A stretch of 64,000 bases of DNA from NCBI GenBank assembly GCA_954871525.1, contig OX940872.1, positions 7,029,180 through 7,093,179 on the forward strand, read 5' to 3'. Positions 33,836 to 46,744 of this stretch are shown one piece after another; positions within the stretch are counted from its first letter, which is position 1, and each line of letters opens with the position of its first letter. The notes beneath the pieces were generated by a model. The model did not search any database and was not told the DNA's origin. It saw only the letters and a list, made by a program, of their open reading frames with translations. Both the position numbers and the translations under genes were made by a program. This DNA comes from Parietaria judaica. Lineage: Eukaryota > Streptophyta > Magnoliopsida > Rosales > Urticaceae.

Positions 33836-34880
33836 TTAAAGCTCTGCAAATTCTCTCTCAGTCGCAGCCTCGATCGGTTGGTTATATTGGTCTGTCGACA
33901 CAGCATCACTTGGTCGATCCTCTTTCTCTCGGCTTTTACTGTCCTTCTCTCGACCTTGACATCGCGTTGCCGAGTTGCGGTGACTATAACAGTCTCTCAT
34001 CTCTCTAATATCGCTCCATTCGTCGTCGCAGCCGTTGCCGGCTTGCCGCATTAAAGAGCTACACATTTGCTCTTTACGGTCATTTCTTTTTTGGAAGATT
34101 TCCGAGGGGTTGATATGAGGTTTTTTGTCCTCAACGACAAAAACCTTCATCTCTCGGACCCATTAACCGCTTTTGATGGAGCAGAAAGAAAACTCTCTTT
34201 TCTCTTGCAGCGTTTCTTCATGTATCTTTCTCATGCCTGATTCCACGGTGAGTTTATTATCTTACAGATTTTCGTGAAAATTTTTCCGGTTATTTTTCTT
34301 TGATTATTGGCATTGTAATCGTTATTCAATTTAATTCTTTATAGCCAGTTGTCCGACAACCCTTACTCCACTTAGTTCGACTCTTAGTCTCTCTCCCCTC
34401 TCTCGACTTTGCAGCCTCCGTCGTTGCAATCTCTCTGGACTTCTGGGCCCTTCACCGTCTGTGTGATGTATGTGTATATATATGTATATATATATAAGTT
34501 TTCTTTATCTACAGCTCTCCTGGAGAGAGACGAACCAGCTTAAAGATTTTCCTTTTGGCATCAACATCAATTTTGAAGGTACTGTCATAAAGAACGTTTA
34601 TTGTCATATTTCAGGCGATTGAATTCTGAAAAGAAAAGAATATCAAGCTCCAAACCTTGCGATTGGGAAACTCGCCCGGGATTCTCTGCTCAAGCTTCAC
34701 TTCTCCGTCGCCAATTGTCATAAACAAATTCCATTTTCATCATTCTCCCGTCGTGAATATGTTGCCGGTTAATTCGTGTGAAGCGCATTGCAGTCCTCGC
34801 TCGCTCTACTACCATCCTATGACATCGTCGGCGTTAATACAAACGACAATGTTTGTATTGATACCATCCTCTGATCTATA
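33836..34880. pseudogene. Coding-like sequence within the Helitron, unclassified
   Basis: Higher-GC sequence. On the minus strand 33836-34150 reads a Lys/Glu/Arg-rich peptide starting MKVFVVEDKKPHINPSEIFQ; on the plus strand 34657-34881 is open. Neither shows a domain I know. CT-rich stretches and GGTGAGTTT-like donors suggest captured exon/intron or promoter pieces. Confidence 0.3.
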
Positions 34881-35814
34881 GATATATATTGTTTCTCTGG
34901 CTTTTAATCGTGTAATCTGTGGCAGAATTTTTGTAAATTCAACGATGCGGCTATTGCGAGCTTACATATTTCTTCTGCAATTGCTGCATTTGTTAATTTT
35001 ATTCATGAATGCAGTTGTATTTTTTTATGCTACATGATAAATGTGTTACAAGGATCAAAGTCTTAAAAAATGGAAACGTGATTTTTTTGGGTCATTTGAT
35101 ATCTTCAAAGTTGTGAAATAATTTAATTGACAGAGTTGGCTTTTATATATGGAATTCTATTTCTTATATCTATAGAATTCCAATATATCTATTTAATGTC
35201 TCATAATAATTGAAAACGTATTGTGCAAATACATACCGCTTAATCTATTTAATGCTTTACACTAAGGAGTATGGAAGAGAAAAAGTCATGAATTATTATA
35301 ATTGCAAAGGATATTGAAGAATACCAAATTTAACAAGTAACCATGTTTTTTTTTTAATTAATTGCTGCCACATTAAAAGAGTAGTAATTAATTTTAAATT
35401 TTTATGTCCTTTCACGCTTCGTTTTGTAACCTTTTTTTTAGAGAAGCTTCATGTCGTAACCTAAAAGGGGAGTTCACACGACTTTTTTTTGAACACTTTT
35501 AACGTGTTGCAAATTCTCTAATATTTATATAAAATATTATCGCACAAAATCTCATATTACTGCATTAGCATTTGAAATATTCGTTTTTATTTCATCTCCT
35601 TGCTCCACAAATCTGTTTTGGTCGTCGCTGGTAATCCTCTTCGCCGTGCCGAGCGCGAGCGCCAACATATTTTTTCCATCCGCTCTCCAAGAAATTAACA
35701 GAAGTCCAGGAAAATAATCAGGAAGTTATTTATGTCAGGTCGACCGGCGACGCATAAAGGTATGCTGTGACGTTTCATCACGGTAGTAGGTTCTAAATAC
35801 AATTATGAAATGAC

Positions 35815-36770
35815 GTTGATAAAAATATGAATTTTTCAGATTATGTATGCCATCATCTCTTCATTATCTCATGCGTGCACCCGTCTCCATCATCTATTTC
35901 ACTGAGTTCGCGATTTACTTTTCATTCAAGATTTCACAGGTCATCACAATAAGAGCAAAGTAATTCTCATTTCCTACTATTTTATATTTTCAATTAGATA
36001 TATGCATGGATGCCATGGTCGTGAATTGAACGGTTCTAAACATATCTTTTTTTTTCATCGTTCGGGGAAATTTTTGGTCTATGTCAAGGGCGTCTCTCCA
36101 ATTCGGTACGTAATGAAAAGTCTTAATATCAATTTTTCAGATCATGTACGCCATTATCTCTTCATTGTCTCATGCGTACGTAATGAAATGTCTTAATATC
36201 AATTTTTCAGATCATGTACGCCATTATCTCTTCATTGTCTCACACGTTCAACCGTGATCTCCGTCGCATTGAGTTTTCTATTTACTTTTGATTTAATATT
36301 TCACGGGTCATCACAATAAGATCAAAGGAATTCTCATTCCTATTATGTTAGATTGTTCTATTTTTTTTATTACATATATGCATTGATACCATGATCATGA
36401 ATTGAACGGTTCTAACAATATTTTTTTTCATGTGGAAAATTTTTGGTCTGTGGCAAGGGCATCTCTCTGATTCGGAACGTGATGAAAAGTCTTAATATCA
36501 ATTTTTCATATCATATACGCTATCATCTCTTCATTGCCTCATGCGTTCTGCCGTCCGTGTTATACTACACCGGCTTTGCGACTTACTTTCCATTCAATAT
36601 TTCACGGTCATCGCTTATGAGATCGAAGGAATTCCCATTGATTCCATGATCATGAGTTGAACGGTTAGCATTATCTTATTATTTCTTTTCTTTTTTTCAT
36701 GCGGCTAAGTAGTTTTGGTCCGTGTCGAGCGCATCTCTCCAATATGGTATGTAATGAAAAGTCTGAATCC
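35815..36770. repeat. Direct repeats (~350-bp unit) inside the Helitron
   Basis: A unit with ATCAATTTTTCAGATCATGT ACGCCATTATCTCTTCATT..CTCATGCGT, ..TTCACGGGTCATCACAATAAG.. and ..GAATTGAACGGTTCTAA.. recurs about three times (from about 35830, 36190 and 36495), with an extra 72-bp tandem duplication at 36108-36250. The copies are diverged. Confidence 0.75.
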
Positions 36771-38093
36771 TAACTTTTTTTATACTAGGATGTTGGTTTA
36801 GGTTCTCATGCGAGAGGGTTGAATATATGATATATTGTTCGTTTCGTTTTGCAATAATACTATTTTAATTCTCTTATATTTCACTCTTGCATGAAATTAA
36901 AATGGCTTTTATTATGATTTGTTCTTTCTTTTTCTTTTGGTACCTAACTGTTTAGAAAGCCATGTAATTTCTTCTAAGTTTGTAAGAGAATATAACTTTT
37001 TTTAGACATGAAAATTACTTTGTGAATTATTTATGTATTTTACTTTTAATTACAAATTCTTGCTAGGAAGATCGAGTTTTTCTTATATGGTGATATTACT
37101 CAAGTGAGAAGATCAAGGTGCTAATCTTTAAAGATATTGTTATGTGGTGATTATTATGTATAAATGGGGATAATTTTCAGGTTTATGATCATCTTCCTAC
37201 GAGATATAAGTCATGTTTGTCTAAAGAGTTTACTAAAAAATATATATCTAAATCATCATTTATGCCTGCGTTTTCCAAATAACTTCATCGAAACCATGGC
37301 GCGGTGTCTTTGATTAGCGTTTTCCGTCATGTGGTGTTTTCGACTAGCATTTTCTGCCTTCTAATTGTTAATTTAAAATTTAAATATTAAGATTAAGTTT
37401 ATTTACTTAAGCTATTTGTTCCTTTATTTAAAATAATTCAGAGTTTTGTAGAGTAGTTTATGTAATTCTTTAGGTTATTTGTAGCTTTATTTGAGATACC
37501 ATGGAATGGCTTGGTCAAGATATCGTGGACAATAAAACCCTTAAAGAGTCTCCTAATGAGAGAGAAACTCACTGGTCTATTGTTGATTTCCCTCATTGTT
37601 ATCATGTTTTAGGGTTAGCTTTAAACCTTCACAGTTTCAATCCTATGCAAGTTGGGCAGTATGCAACCCCTACTAAAACAAATTATTCATGTAAGAAATT
37701 GACTTTTTACAAGCTTCTTAATTAAATCCTATCCTATAAATAAAATCTAAAGATAATTTCTCCAAAATTAATATTTCTTATATACAATAATTAATATTTA
37801 TAAAATCTAAACATTTTGGACAGTAATTATTTTACTCTTTATATTAAAAAAAATTAAAAGTATGCAATCACATTTTTTTAAATAAAGATAACTGCGACAA
37901 AAATATCAGAAGTTTGATCAACTGAGGCAACAAAGTTCTAAACTAAAAAATAATCAAGTCAACAAATGTGAGACAATGTATTTTTTATTTAATTTTAATG
38001 TAAATATTTTAATTAGAATAATTAATTAATGATCTATTTTTAATTTTTTATTAAATTTATCGCCACCGCGCGAAGCGCGGTGCCGTCCACTAG

Positions 38094-39470
38094 TTACTGA
38101 AACAGGAGGACTTGTGTCCTATTACGGAGATTATTATTATTTAGAGTTATTATCGGCATGTGTTCCTTTTTTTCAAACATCCGACTTATGTTCTTGCTTT
38201 TTTTTTCTCGGCAGATAATGTTCAATAAGTCAAACGTACTCAAAGTCAATCTCTGTTAATACTTCCTACTATGTCCGTTAGTATTTTCCACGTGTCACAC
38301 CCTTAATGCCGGCATATATGGTCCCGTTCTTTTGCAAACATCCATCTTATATGTTCATGTTCATGTTCTTTTTCATTTAATAATATATTTAAAAAAAGTA
38401 CTATTTTTTCCATTTTTTAATAATATTATTTGTAATGGAAAAAGTACCATTTTTAATACTAATTATTTTAGGCGGTAACATTACTAAAAAAAAAAACTTA
38501 TCTACCTTCTCTCATCAATTTACAACTTATTTTCCTTCCCAATCCTATAAACCCTCTATAAAAAAAAAAAAAAAAAACTCTACATTCAATATAATTGGTA
38601 ATTAATAACAAGCAAAACTAGGCACGAAAGTTTCAAGTAAGAGAAAATTGTACGCTACGACTTTATATTTTGCATCAATAAATGTCAAACTTTTACAATA
38701 ATATCAATGACAAAAAATAAATAGTTTTTCAATATTACAAAAGAACTAATTATTATCACAATATGACGTTTACATATTCACGATTCAGCTCCTCAAAAGT
38801 CACTCAAAGTACAAGTTGTCGTTTGACTTTATTATATTATAGGTAAGTTTGAGTGTGTATAATATCCAAAACTTCAGATAGTGACGCAAGAAACTAAATT
38901 TATATATATATATATATACACATATATAATATTAAATGAAACCGAATAGGCTTGAAACAGAAAAACGGCCTTTCGTGAAGATCAAGATTATAATGCATTA
39001 AATATATGCAAATTGATATCGAACTTTTATTTGATTCGAAGCCATCACAATTCACAACCAACATTAAAGATATTTATGTAATTAAAAAGGAAAATTGGTT
39101 CTTAGCTAACAAGAAAAAGAAAGAACGCACGAAAAAGACTTCACCGTATGTACTTCATTTTGAGACAATTCTTATTGTTTTATGGAACCACTTTAATTCT
39201 AATTACACTCATTTTCATGGAGAACTCATATAGATAATGGCACAAAAGATGCCTAAAATTATTTACAATGGCATAATATATATTTTTTTAATTACGACGT
39301 AAAAAATATTCATAATCATGAAATTTGTATTATGGTCTTAATTTTTGGGGAAACAGGATTACGTATCGAGAGTTTTAGATGTCAAAAATTTAACTTGATA
39401 AAGTTATATTTAACTTTTTTTTTTTGAAAATTAAGAAGGGTTACACTAAAATTTTAAATAAACTTACACT
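38094..39470. other. AT-rich intergenic DNA
   Basis: No gene. (AT)n near 38900-38918. The 39006-39233 (+) frame is Lys/Asn-rich and not credible. Confidence 0.5.
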
Positions 39471-39471
39471 A

Positions 39472-39473
39472 AA

Positions 39474-39516
<43 letters not shown>

Positions 39517-39519
39517 GTA

Positions 39520-39560
<41 letters not shown>
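39472..39560. repeat. (AAT)n microsatellite
   Basis: About 30 trinucleotide units of AAT, with one GTAGT interruption. Confidence 0.95.
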
Positions 39561-39562
<2 letters not shown>

Positions 39563-39576
39563 GGTAATAATGTACA

Positions 39577-39880
39577 TAGAGTTGGGGGCGGCGACGTCGC
39601 GACCCGTCGCGACTTTGTCGTCGAAAATCGTGAATGTTGCCGTCGCGACGCGTCGCGATGTTTCCGGTCGCGATCGGTCGCGATGAGGCCGAGAGAGAGA
39701 TAGTGTGAGACGGAGAGACAGAGAGAGGGAGGGAGAGCGAGAGAGAGAGGACGTCGCGACGAATTGCGACTTCAAGACAGGAATCGCGATCGTCGCGATT
39801 CCCCGCAAACAGTCGCAACGCGTCGCGATCCGTCGCGACGGGTCGCGATCCCTCCCCAGCAGTCGCGAGCCGCAGCTCTA
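39577..39880. repeat. GTCGCGAC-rich palindromic element (~300 bp)
   Basis: GTCGCGA occurs twelve times by hand count, often inside the full palindrome GTCGCGAC, on both sides of a central GA-rich tract (39693-39749). The outer ends TAGAGTTG and (reversed) TAGAGCTG are inverted, so this may be a hAT-like MITE. The flanking octamers AATGTACA and AATTGTAC agree only if one base is shifted. GC content is far above the surroundings. The sequence can fold extensively. Confidence 0.6.
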
Positions 39881-40559
39881 AATTGTACGCACACAAAATT
39901 CGGAGGGACCCTTCTAAGTGGGTCAACCACTGGGTCTAATATCGGTTGTTTGTATTAATATTAAATTATTTAGAAAATAGGCATTTTACAATTTCCAAAT
40001 TATTTATATGCTTCGAAATAAAATATTTAGCGCAAAAAAAACAAAAACATAAAAAAAATACTTTTAACAGGATCTTGTACACTACATTATCTACATATAT
40101 CTTATTTCAATATATATTTCTTTTATAAAAAGTAATATTATATATATATGTAAATCGTTGTAAAGTCATGAGTTTTTTTTTTTTAAGAAAAAAAAAAGAT
40201 TTTTTTTCCTTTGTGAATTATATTTGAAAATAATAAAAAAATTACATTTAAAATGAAAGATAACCCTATATTTAAATTTTATTTGTACTAAATATTAATG
40301 AAATAAAAAAAGAATGAAATACGATAAGACGACGGAAGCACGAGTATATGAGTAGTTTGGTCTTGGAAACGACAAAAAACGCCATTGATTTTCCCTCTCA
40401 TTGCCAACTCATGCAAACGTTGTACAATCAGAAAATATAATAAAAAAAATACGTATATTATATATAATTATATATCATCTTTTAAAAGATGAATAACTAA
40501 AAAAATAAAAACAATTTGTGAATAATAAATAAAAATATTGAACACTTATCCTTATCTCA

Positions 40560-40760
40560 CTCCGGAGGAAAAAAACAAAGAGGCAAATCGTCACCACGTC
40601 ATCAGCACCAACAGCCCACGTGGCAGGTGCGTGCACATGGGCCTGTCGCAGCCCGAAATAGAGCCGAGCCGAAGAAAGGGCCCACTTTGCTACTGTATGT
40701 GGGCCCCACTTTCAGCCGGCCCATCTCAGCCATATCGGTTGTTTTATATGGCGATGGAGA
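40560..40760. promoter_or_regulatory. Promoter-like island without an evident gene
   Basis: Higher-GC stretch containing CCACGTCATC, CCCACGTGGCAGG (G-box), GTGGGCC and several GGGCC/GGCCCA words (site II-like), and GTTTTATATGG as a TATA candidate at about 40740. No coding sequence follows that I can recognise; a 77-codon frame (40538-40771) overlaps it without domain support. Confidence 0.35.
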
Positions 40761-40771
40761 ATATTATATAG

Positions 40772-41017
40772 TATTTACCTTATGGTATTACAGCTAATTT
40801 TGCCAATATATTATTAAATATCTGCTTAGCTATTTATTCAGTTTACTAATTTGCGTTGTATAATTCATGACCCAATGATTTGTCTTATTTTTTATTTTTT
40901 TATTTGAGGACGGCATAAGCCTAGTTTTATTACCTTCTTAAATGATTTTCATGGAATTTTAAAATTCCTTTCTAGTTTCTATGAAAACTTGATGTTGTAT
41001 TTTAGCATTATGGTCTT

Positions 41018-41049
<32 letters not shown>

Positions 41050-41507
41050 TCTAATTGTGAACGTGGGTGTTACATCGGTACGTAAAAGTTGCTGATTATT
41101 CATAAATATATTTGTATTTTGGACCAAAATTAAAAGTCATATGTAATTTTGAATTTTCTCAGTTATTTGCTCAAACGTTTTTAAAAACACATGAGATTTA
41201 TAATGGCAGTTTTTGGTATAACTTTGTTTAAAAAAATTGCTTTTACTTGAGAAAAAAAAAATTAAGAAATTTAGAAATATTCGGTAAACTATTTATAAAA
41301 TAGTTAGTATTTGTAATAAAAGTTAAAAATGTGTTTGGTAAAAAACGTATGTTTAGGGTAAAAATGCTAAAATAGGCTACAAAGTATTTTATCTTTAAAA
41401 TAAATCAAAAATTACAAATTATATAATGTTATATATATGCATCTATCTTAGTTCGATAAACTTGAAACTTTTACATTATAGATATGTGTCTTATTGTTAG
41501 AGCAAAT
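40772..41507. other. AT-rich intergenic DNA
   Basis: (AT)n at about 41023-41050; no gene. Confidence 0.5.
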
Positions 41508-41700
41508 CAAGGTTTTAAATACCGTTTGCCGATGTCGTTTCGCACTTTTCATTTTACGGATATATCGCTTGTCGAATGGTATCTCATAGGTAAATCGATA
41601 GATATGCCGATGGATATATTGTTTCGTATATCCTCGAAAAAAGATTTTCGATGAGCATGTCTATGGATATTCGAGAAATTTAATACCTTGGAACAAATAT
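41508..41700. mobile_element. CAAGG-type hAT-like MITE, copy B (193 bp)
   Basis: Ends CAAGGTTTTAAAT and (reversed) CAAGGTATTAAAT. Flanking 8-mers GAGCAAAT (41500-41507) and GAACAAAT (41701-41708) differ by one base. The body is closely related to 3532-3715 in opposite orientation, including the (T)CGAAAATC and GATATATC..TTCG words. Confidence 0.85.
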
Positions 41701-43920
41701 TGTATGTCAACGTACGACATCGTCCTGTAACGTCTCATCACCTCCGACACTTAAGCCTATCATCCCACCAAAATTCATTTCCTATTGCAGAATATGGAGT
41801 AGGGCGCCGATCAAGAGAACTAAGAAAAAGATACACAATTATCTGTTATGTAGAGATTGTCTGAAAGCTGAACAGAATACTGTATGTATGTATGCATATC
41901 ATATATATAATGTAAACAATAATTTCTGAGTCAGCTTCTGAGTTATGCACATTGTTTTATAGTTTATTATGCGATCTTGATGCGGCAAATGAGCCTTATT
42001 TGTCTAACGTGAATTTGGTATCATCGCATTTTCAGTGCTTACATACACTTAGACTAGATCTTCCACTTCGGTTTTAGACAGTTTGTTTTGGAATCTGACG
42101 CTACGTGGGACCCATTATTAGCAGTCCTAGGGTTCTGTTAGAGGGACGAGGTTGTAACTTGTATCTTTGGTTCACGAACTCGGATTCGAGGTACGATACG
42201 TTACGTTTGTATTATGAGTAAATATTACGAACATATAGTAGAATTTCGCGAAATGGATACTAGATAAATTAATAACTTCGATAATATAATAATATATATG
42301 ATCCCGATTCTAATCAACATGACTAAATTTTTCTTCGATAAAATAATGATATTCTATTGTCCCAACAGTATTAATTTATAGAGGTTTTACTTTAGTGTAA
42401 AATTCAATATATTTTTTTTTATCATGTTTTCAAATTGAGTAAACTCATGACCAAATAAATTATTATAATTTTTAAAAATTTTGAATTACAATATATTCAG
42501 GTTCCAAAAAAATTCAAAATCATGATTTTTAGAAATGTAAGTTTTAGATTTCGAAATTTTATCGAATCCAGGAATCTAAACTTCTAAATCTAGATTTAAT
42601 ATGAGAGTTCGAAATCGGGACTCCCACTTCCACAACATTAATAAGAGTAAAGAGGATTGCATATATGATCTAATTTTATTATGAATAATATAATTAAATA
42701 ATTAATAAGCACGATTGAAATTAGAAAAATAATAAGATCAAATTAAATATAATTAAACCTATATGTGTAAATTATTTACTCGTTTTAAGCTTATTATATT
42801 AGAAATAATATTGATTATTTATAAATTTTGTATAATCTCGTTAGTTTAAAAATTGTAGTTTTGTTGAGTTTTGGTAAGTACATATCTATAAAAATTAAAG
42901 TTTTCTGCTATCAAATTATCAACTACAAAGAGTTAGATGGGTGTTAACATTTCCACAATAATTACGCGAGAAACAAAAACGACATTTCGGGATATCTTCT
43001 TGTCGATACGATTAGTAAATAATATATATGACGGTCGTGACTTCAATAATTTTAGTATATAAACTCGACACAAGATACAAATTATCACCCGTACCTAATA
43101 CAGCTTACTAAAACCATTTGTTCAGTACAATTCAGATCTAACTTGTTAAGTAAACCACCTCTTGCCTAATCCTATTGAATCGAGTTCGAGATAAGCTTAA
43201 TAATATTATTTGTTGATGGTCATGTATGATGTTGCATCATTATTATATTAGCATTACAATATTCCTATTTGTGTTGATATAATTGCGTATTAAATAAAAG
43301 AGAGATTGTACAATGAAAGTCGTTTCTCTCAACATGTATTCGTACTTTATATCATATAATTTAGTGTTAAATTATTGTACATTTAATAGGGACATATGAT
43401 TTAGTATACAACAGGTCTCTATTTTTTTTTTTAATTATGGGTCTAATTGTTACTTCACACTTGTGTAATCAGTTTTTTGGATAGTGAATATAAAAGAGAT
43501 TTAGCATTTTTTTTGCTTGAGAAACATAACATAATACACGATGCATTGATATGCTTAGCTGGACTTTCTTTTTAGCCGAAACACAATACAATTTCAACAT
43601 TAATGTAGCAATTTCCTATCAAGAACATATCATTCGGCCAAAGCAACGATTATAAAACCCTAAATCAGAACAATTAAACCTTATTAATCTATGCAACATT
43701 TCAATCGAATTGAAAAATCACAATTCATACTAATCTAAGCAATATATTAAGCATATTAGATTACCCTAAATTAACTCCAAATCCTAGTCCAAACAACTCG
43801 CAACGAACTAAAATTAAAATCACCCGTCAAATGCATTTTTCTGCCTTTTTATTTTGTAATAATCAACCATCTCCGGAGTCTTGTTCTCAATTGCTATAAC
43901 TAGAATATAAGAAAAAAATG
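41701..43920. other. AT-rich intergenic DNA
   Basis: Over 2 kb with no supportable gene, RNA or bounded repeat. Confidence 0.5.
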
Positions 43921-45676
43921 GTAAGTTCTTGTGAAAGCATGTGGTCCAAGCTATCCCGACTTACCTAATGAGTCTCTTTAAAATTCCGACAAGAATCATA
44001 AAAGAGCTTCACGCTATCACGGCAAGGTTTTGGTGGGGTGGTTCGGATAATTGTCGGAAGATTCATTAGAAGCGACGGGAGCTTATCGCTAAGCCAAAAG
44101 CAGAAGGCGGCCTAGGATTCAAGGATCTTAGCGCTTTCAATCGTGCTCTAGTGGGGAGACTTACTTGGAGGATTATCCAAATTCCGGGAAGCTTATTGGC
44201 TCGGATCCTCAAATCCAAATATTTCCCGGACTCAACGGTAATTGAGTTTGAAAGCAAAGCGCACCATTCCGTCCTCTGCAAAAGTTTATGTTGGGGGCGA
44301 GATTTAATTCGCCAAGGAATCCGTTGGCAAATCGGAGAGGGCAATGTACGAGTCCTTGCGCAACCGTGGATCCCGAGAGCGGGCGCGTTCTCTGTGAGCG
44401 CGGACGAACCGAACGATGGGTTTCCATGGCGGGTAGCCGATCTTTGGGATAAATGAGGTTGGAACAAAGAGTTGGTGGAAGCTTTAATGTCCCTATATGA
44501 CGCTGTGAACATCTTAAAGATCCCGTGGGGAAGACCGGGTACAAGAGATAGGCTTATGTGGCACTTTGAGGAAGACGGTCTCTATACAGCTCGGTCGGGA
44601 TATCGATTAGCTATGGCAAACACGGGGGGTGGGCCCTCATGCTCCTTCGAAACCGATTCTAAATGGTGGAAGAGGATGTGGGGTTTACAAATCCCGCCCA
44701 AAGTAAAGCATGTGGTGTGGCGCGCTTGGCATGAAGCTCTTCCGACGTTCGGTGCTCTTCGAGGTAGGGGATAGAATATTTACCGTTTTGCAAGTTTTGT
44801 GGTGCCCTTCCGGAGGACGTTCGCCATGCGGTTTGGGGATGTCCTAGAGCTCGAGCGATATGGGATGCGTCGTCGCTACATCGATGGGTAAGCAAGACGG
44901 GACACTTTTCTTTTCGTGAAATCTGCCTAAGGGCAGTGGAGACTCTCGATGAAGAGAATCTGGAATTTTTTTGTGGTCTCTTGTGGACATCGTGGTCGTA
45001 TAGGAATAACCGCATTTTTTAGACTTTTTCAAATAGACCGGAAATTTGGGTCGGAGAAGTTTCTTGTTGGCTCACGAGCTACAAACGGCCAAAAAAGTGC
45101 ACCGAAATGAATCCCACGGACAGCGTCGCGCGGCCAAGGGTCTGGTGCGGGGCAGAAGATGGTGGCCTCAAATTGAATGTCGATGCGGCTTGGGATGAGA
45201 AAGCCGATCGAGCGTCGGTCGGGGTGGTGATTCGAGACAAACATGGCACGATTATGGGAGTTTGCGCTGAACTTATTCCATGTGCGAACTCGGCCCTTAC
45301 TGGAGAATGTTATGCCATCCTTCGGGGTCTTCTCTTCGCTCATGGACAGGAGTGGAAGATATCGGAAGTGGAGTCCGACTGTCTACGTGCTTCGCAATTT
45401 GTCAACGGACGTAATTTTCATAGCCTGCAAGGTTCGATCTTAGAGAATATCTCTGCGGCTGCCGCTGTGACGGGATGGAACAAAAAGTGTCGTTGGGTAC
45501 CTCGCTCATGTAATGAAGTCGCTAATTGTTTAGCGAAGAGATGTCTTAACTCTTTACCGACTGATTTTTGGTCGTTTGTATGCCCGGAATGGCTTTTATC
45601 TGTAGCTCAGAGGGATGTTTGTTCCCTTAGCTGATTTTGTTTTAATGAATCTGGTACTTTCTATCAAAAAAAAAAA
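43921..45676 (+). pseudogene. 5'-truncated L1-type LINE (RT end, zf-RVT, RNase H)
   Basis: Starts inside the C-terminal part of reverse transcriptase (QAIPTYLMSLFKIP, ARFWWGG, AKPKAEGGLGFKDL). It continues through the zinc-binding region (IPPKVKHVVWRAWHEALP, then CKFCG..VRHAVWGCPRARAIW) and ends with an RNase H-like domain (45107-45634: LKLNVDAAWDEKADRASVGVVIRDKHG, ..ESDC.., RWVPRSCNEVANCLAKRC). Stops at 44067, 44454 and 44772 and at least one frameshift inactivate it; the first falls where the family has Trp. It ends in a poly(A) tract at 45666-45676. Clear LINE ends with 5' truncation; no target duplication recognised. Confidence 0.9.
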
Positions 45677-45883
45677 TACAAGAGCTCGTAAATTAGATTC
45701 AAGGTAAAGACAGAATGATATTAACCCAAAGTCTAACCAATTTGGGGCAAAGAGAATACCAAATTGTTGAAATTACAGCTTCAACAAATAAGAGCACTTT
45801 TGAGTCTAATCATTCAATTAATATGACATCAGTGATATACATGGTATTAAATCCATAACAATCGATCTTTCTATGGCCGACAC

Positions 45884-46466
45884 TGTTGGGTTTTTCGATG
45901 AATTTTCTTAATCTCGGGTGCGGAAAACTCAGGATATCATCGAAATAATAATCTAGAATATATTCGAATATTAAGATAAGAGATTCGATACGTTACCGGA
46001 CTTTTGCCAACAGTACCAAAAAAATGTTGAATCCTCCTTGGGGTGTGTGCTCGGGTTTTGGTCGTGATTAGAATCGTAGCTTCACAACTGTATAGCCTCT
46101 AGCTTGTCCACAACGCCGCTGTTGGAACGTCTCTAAGACCGAAAATCTCCTTGATTGACAGCTAGGTCTCTCTCGGTGATTAAACGGAAAACCGACAGGA
46201 ACAAGGGGAGAGAAACTTGTGCTAGAGGAGGAGGGAAAATTTCTATTGCATAGGAGGCTTGGATATTAAATTATGAGCTCCATGTGACTTAAATAGTCTA
46301 TAGGGTTAAATGACCTAATGGGCTTTTGTGCCCAGTTACTTAGTCTAATCCCATTAGGTCATAAATAATTAATTACCGACCTCATAATTACCATACTTAT
46401 TTAATGTAGTCGGGTCGGACCCCGGAAGTCAAACGGACTCAAATCCCAATTTGGGCATTTCTTACA
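45884..46466. mobile_element. Possible solo LTR
   Basis: Begins TGTTGGGTTTTTCGATG and can end at CATTTCTTACA, giving TG..CA over 583 bp with the look of a plant LTR. The flanking pentamers GACAC and GAAAG do not match, and no primer site follows, so the right end is uncertain. Confidence 0.4.
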
Positions 46467-46594
46467 GAAAGATGAGGATTTCAAAGATGGGATTTGTTTT
46501 CCATAATCGATCAAAGAAGAATTTTATGTTTTTGAACAATAGTCAGAGAGCGTATCATCATAGAGGAGATTCGAGGAGGGAATATTTGCGGTAG

Positions 46595-46744
46595 AGGAAG
46601 GTCGCGGAGAACGACCCTGAGCGAGGATATTCGCATAGGAGGAAACAACTCGATGATGAGGAAAGAGAGCTCACCGAGAGATTTGCGGAGGAGTCCAAGA
46701 GGAAGATAAGCGAGACAGAAGCACGAGAAGAGAGGAAGGGTTGA
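46595..46744 (+). pseudogene. Charged coding-like fragment
   Basis: About 49 codons after an in-frame TAG read a highly charged helix (QLDDEERELTERFAEESKRK). Upstream in the same frame is RGDSRREYLR. No start and no recognisable domain; probably a relic. Confidence 0.3.

Larger units (their letters stand above)
33358..38093 (+). mobile_element. Non-autonomous Helitron (4.74 kb)
   Basis: The 5' end is A|TCTATATATATATATAAAAG. The 3' end has a GC-rich hairpin ACCGCGC-GAA-GCGCGGT (38065-38081), then GCCGTCCA and the terminal CTAG|T. Insertion between A and T, a TC start, a CTRR end and a 3' hairpin about 10 nt before the end are the Helitron hallmarks. No Rep/helicase protein is encoded, so it relies on a partner. 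Inside are a 70-bp tandem duplication (33596-33720), coding-like fragments near 33840-34880 and a repeat array at 35815-36770. Confidence 0.85.

Noticed and set aside
39441..39926. ORFs with poly-Ile or poly-Leu tails
   Set aside because: Translation of an AAT microsatellite and a palindromic repeat.
45107..45634. Stand-alone RNase H host gene
   Set aside because: It continues the LINE frame upstream and is followed by the LINE poly(A) tail.
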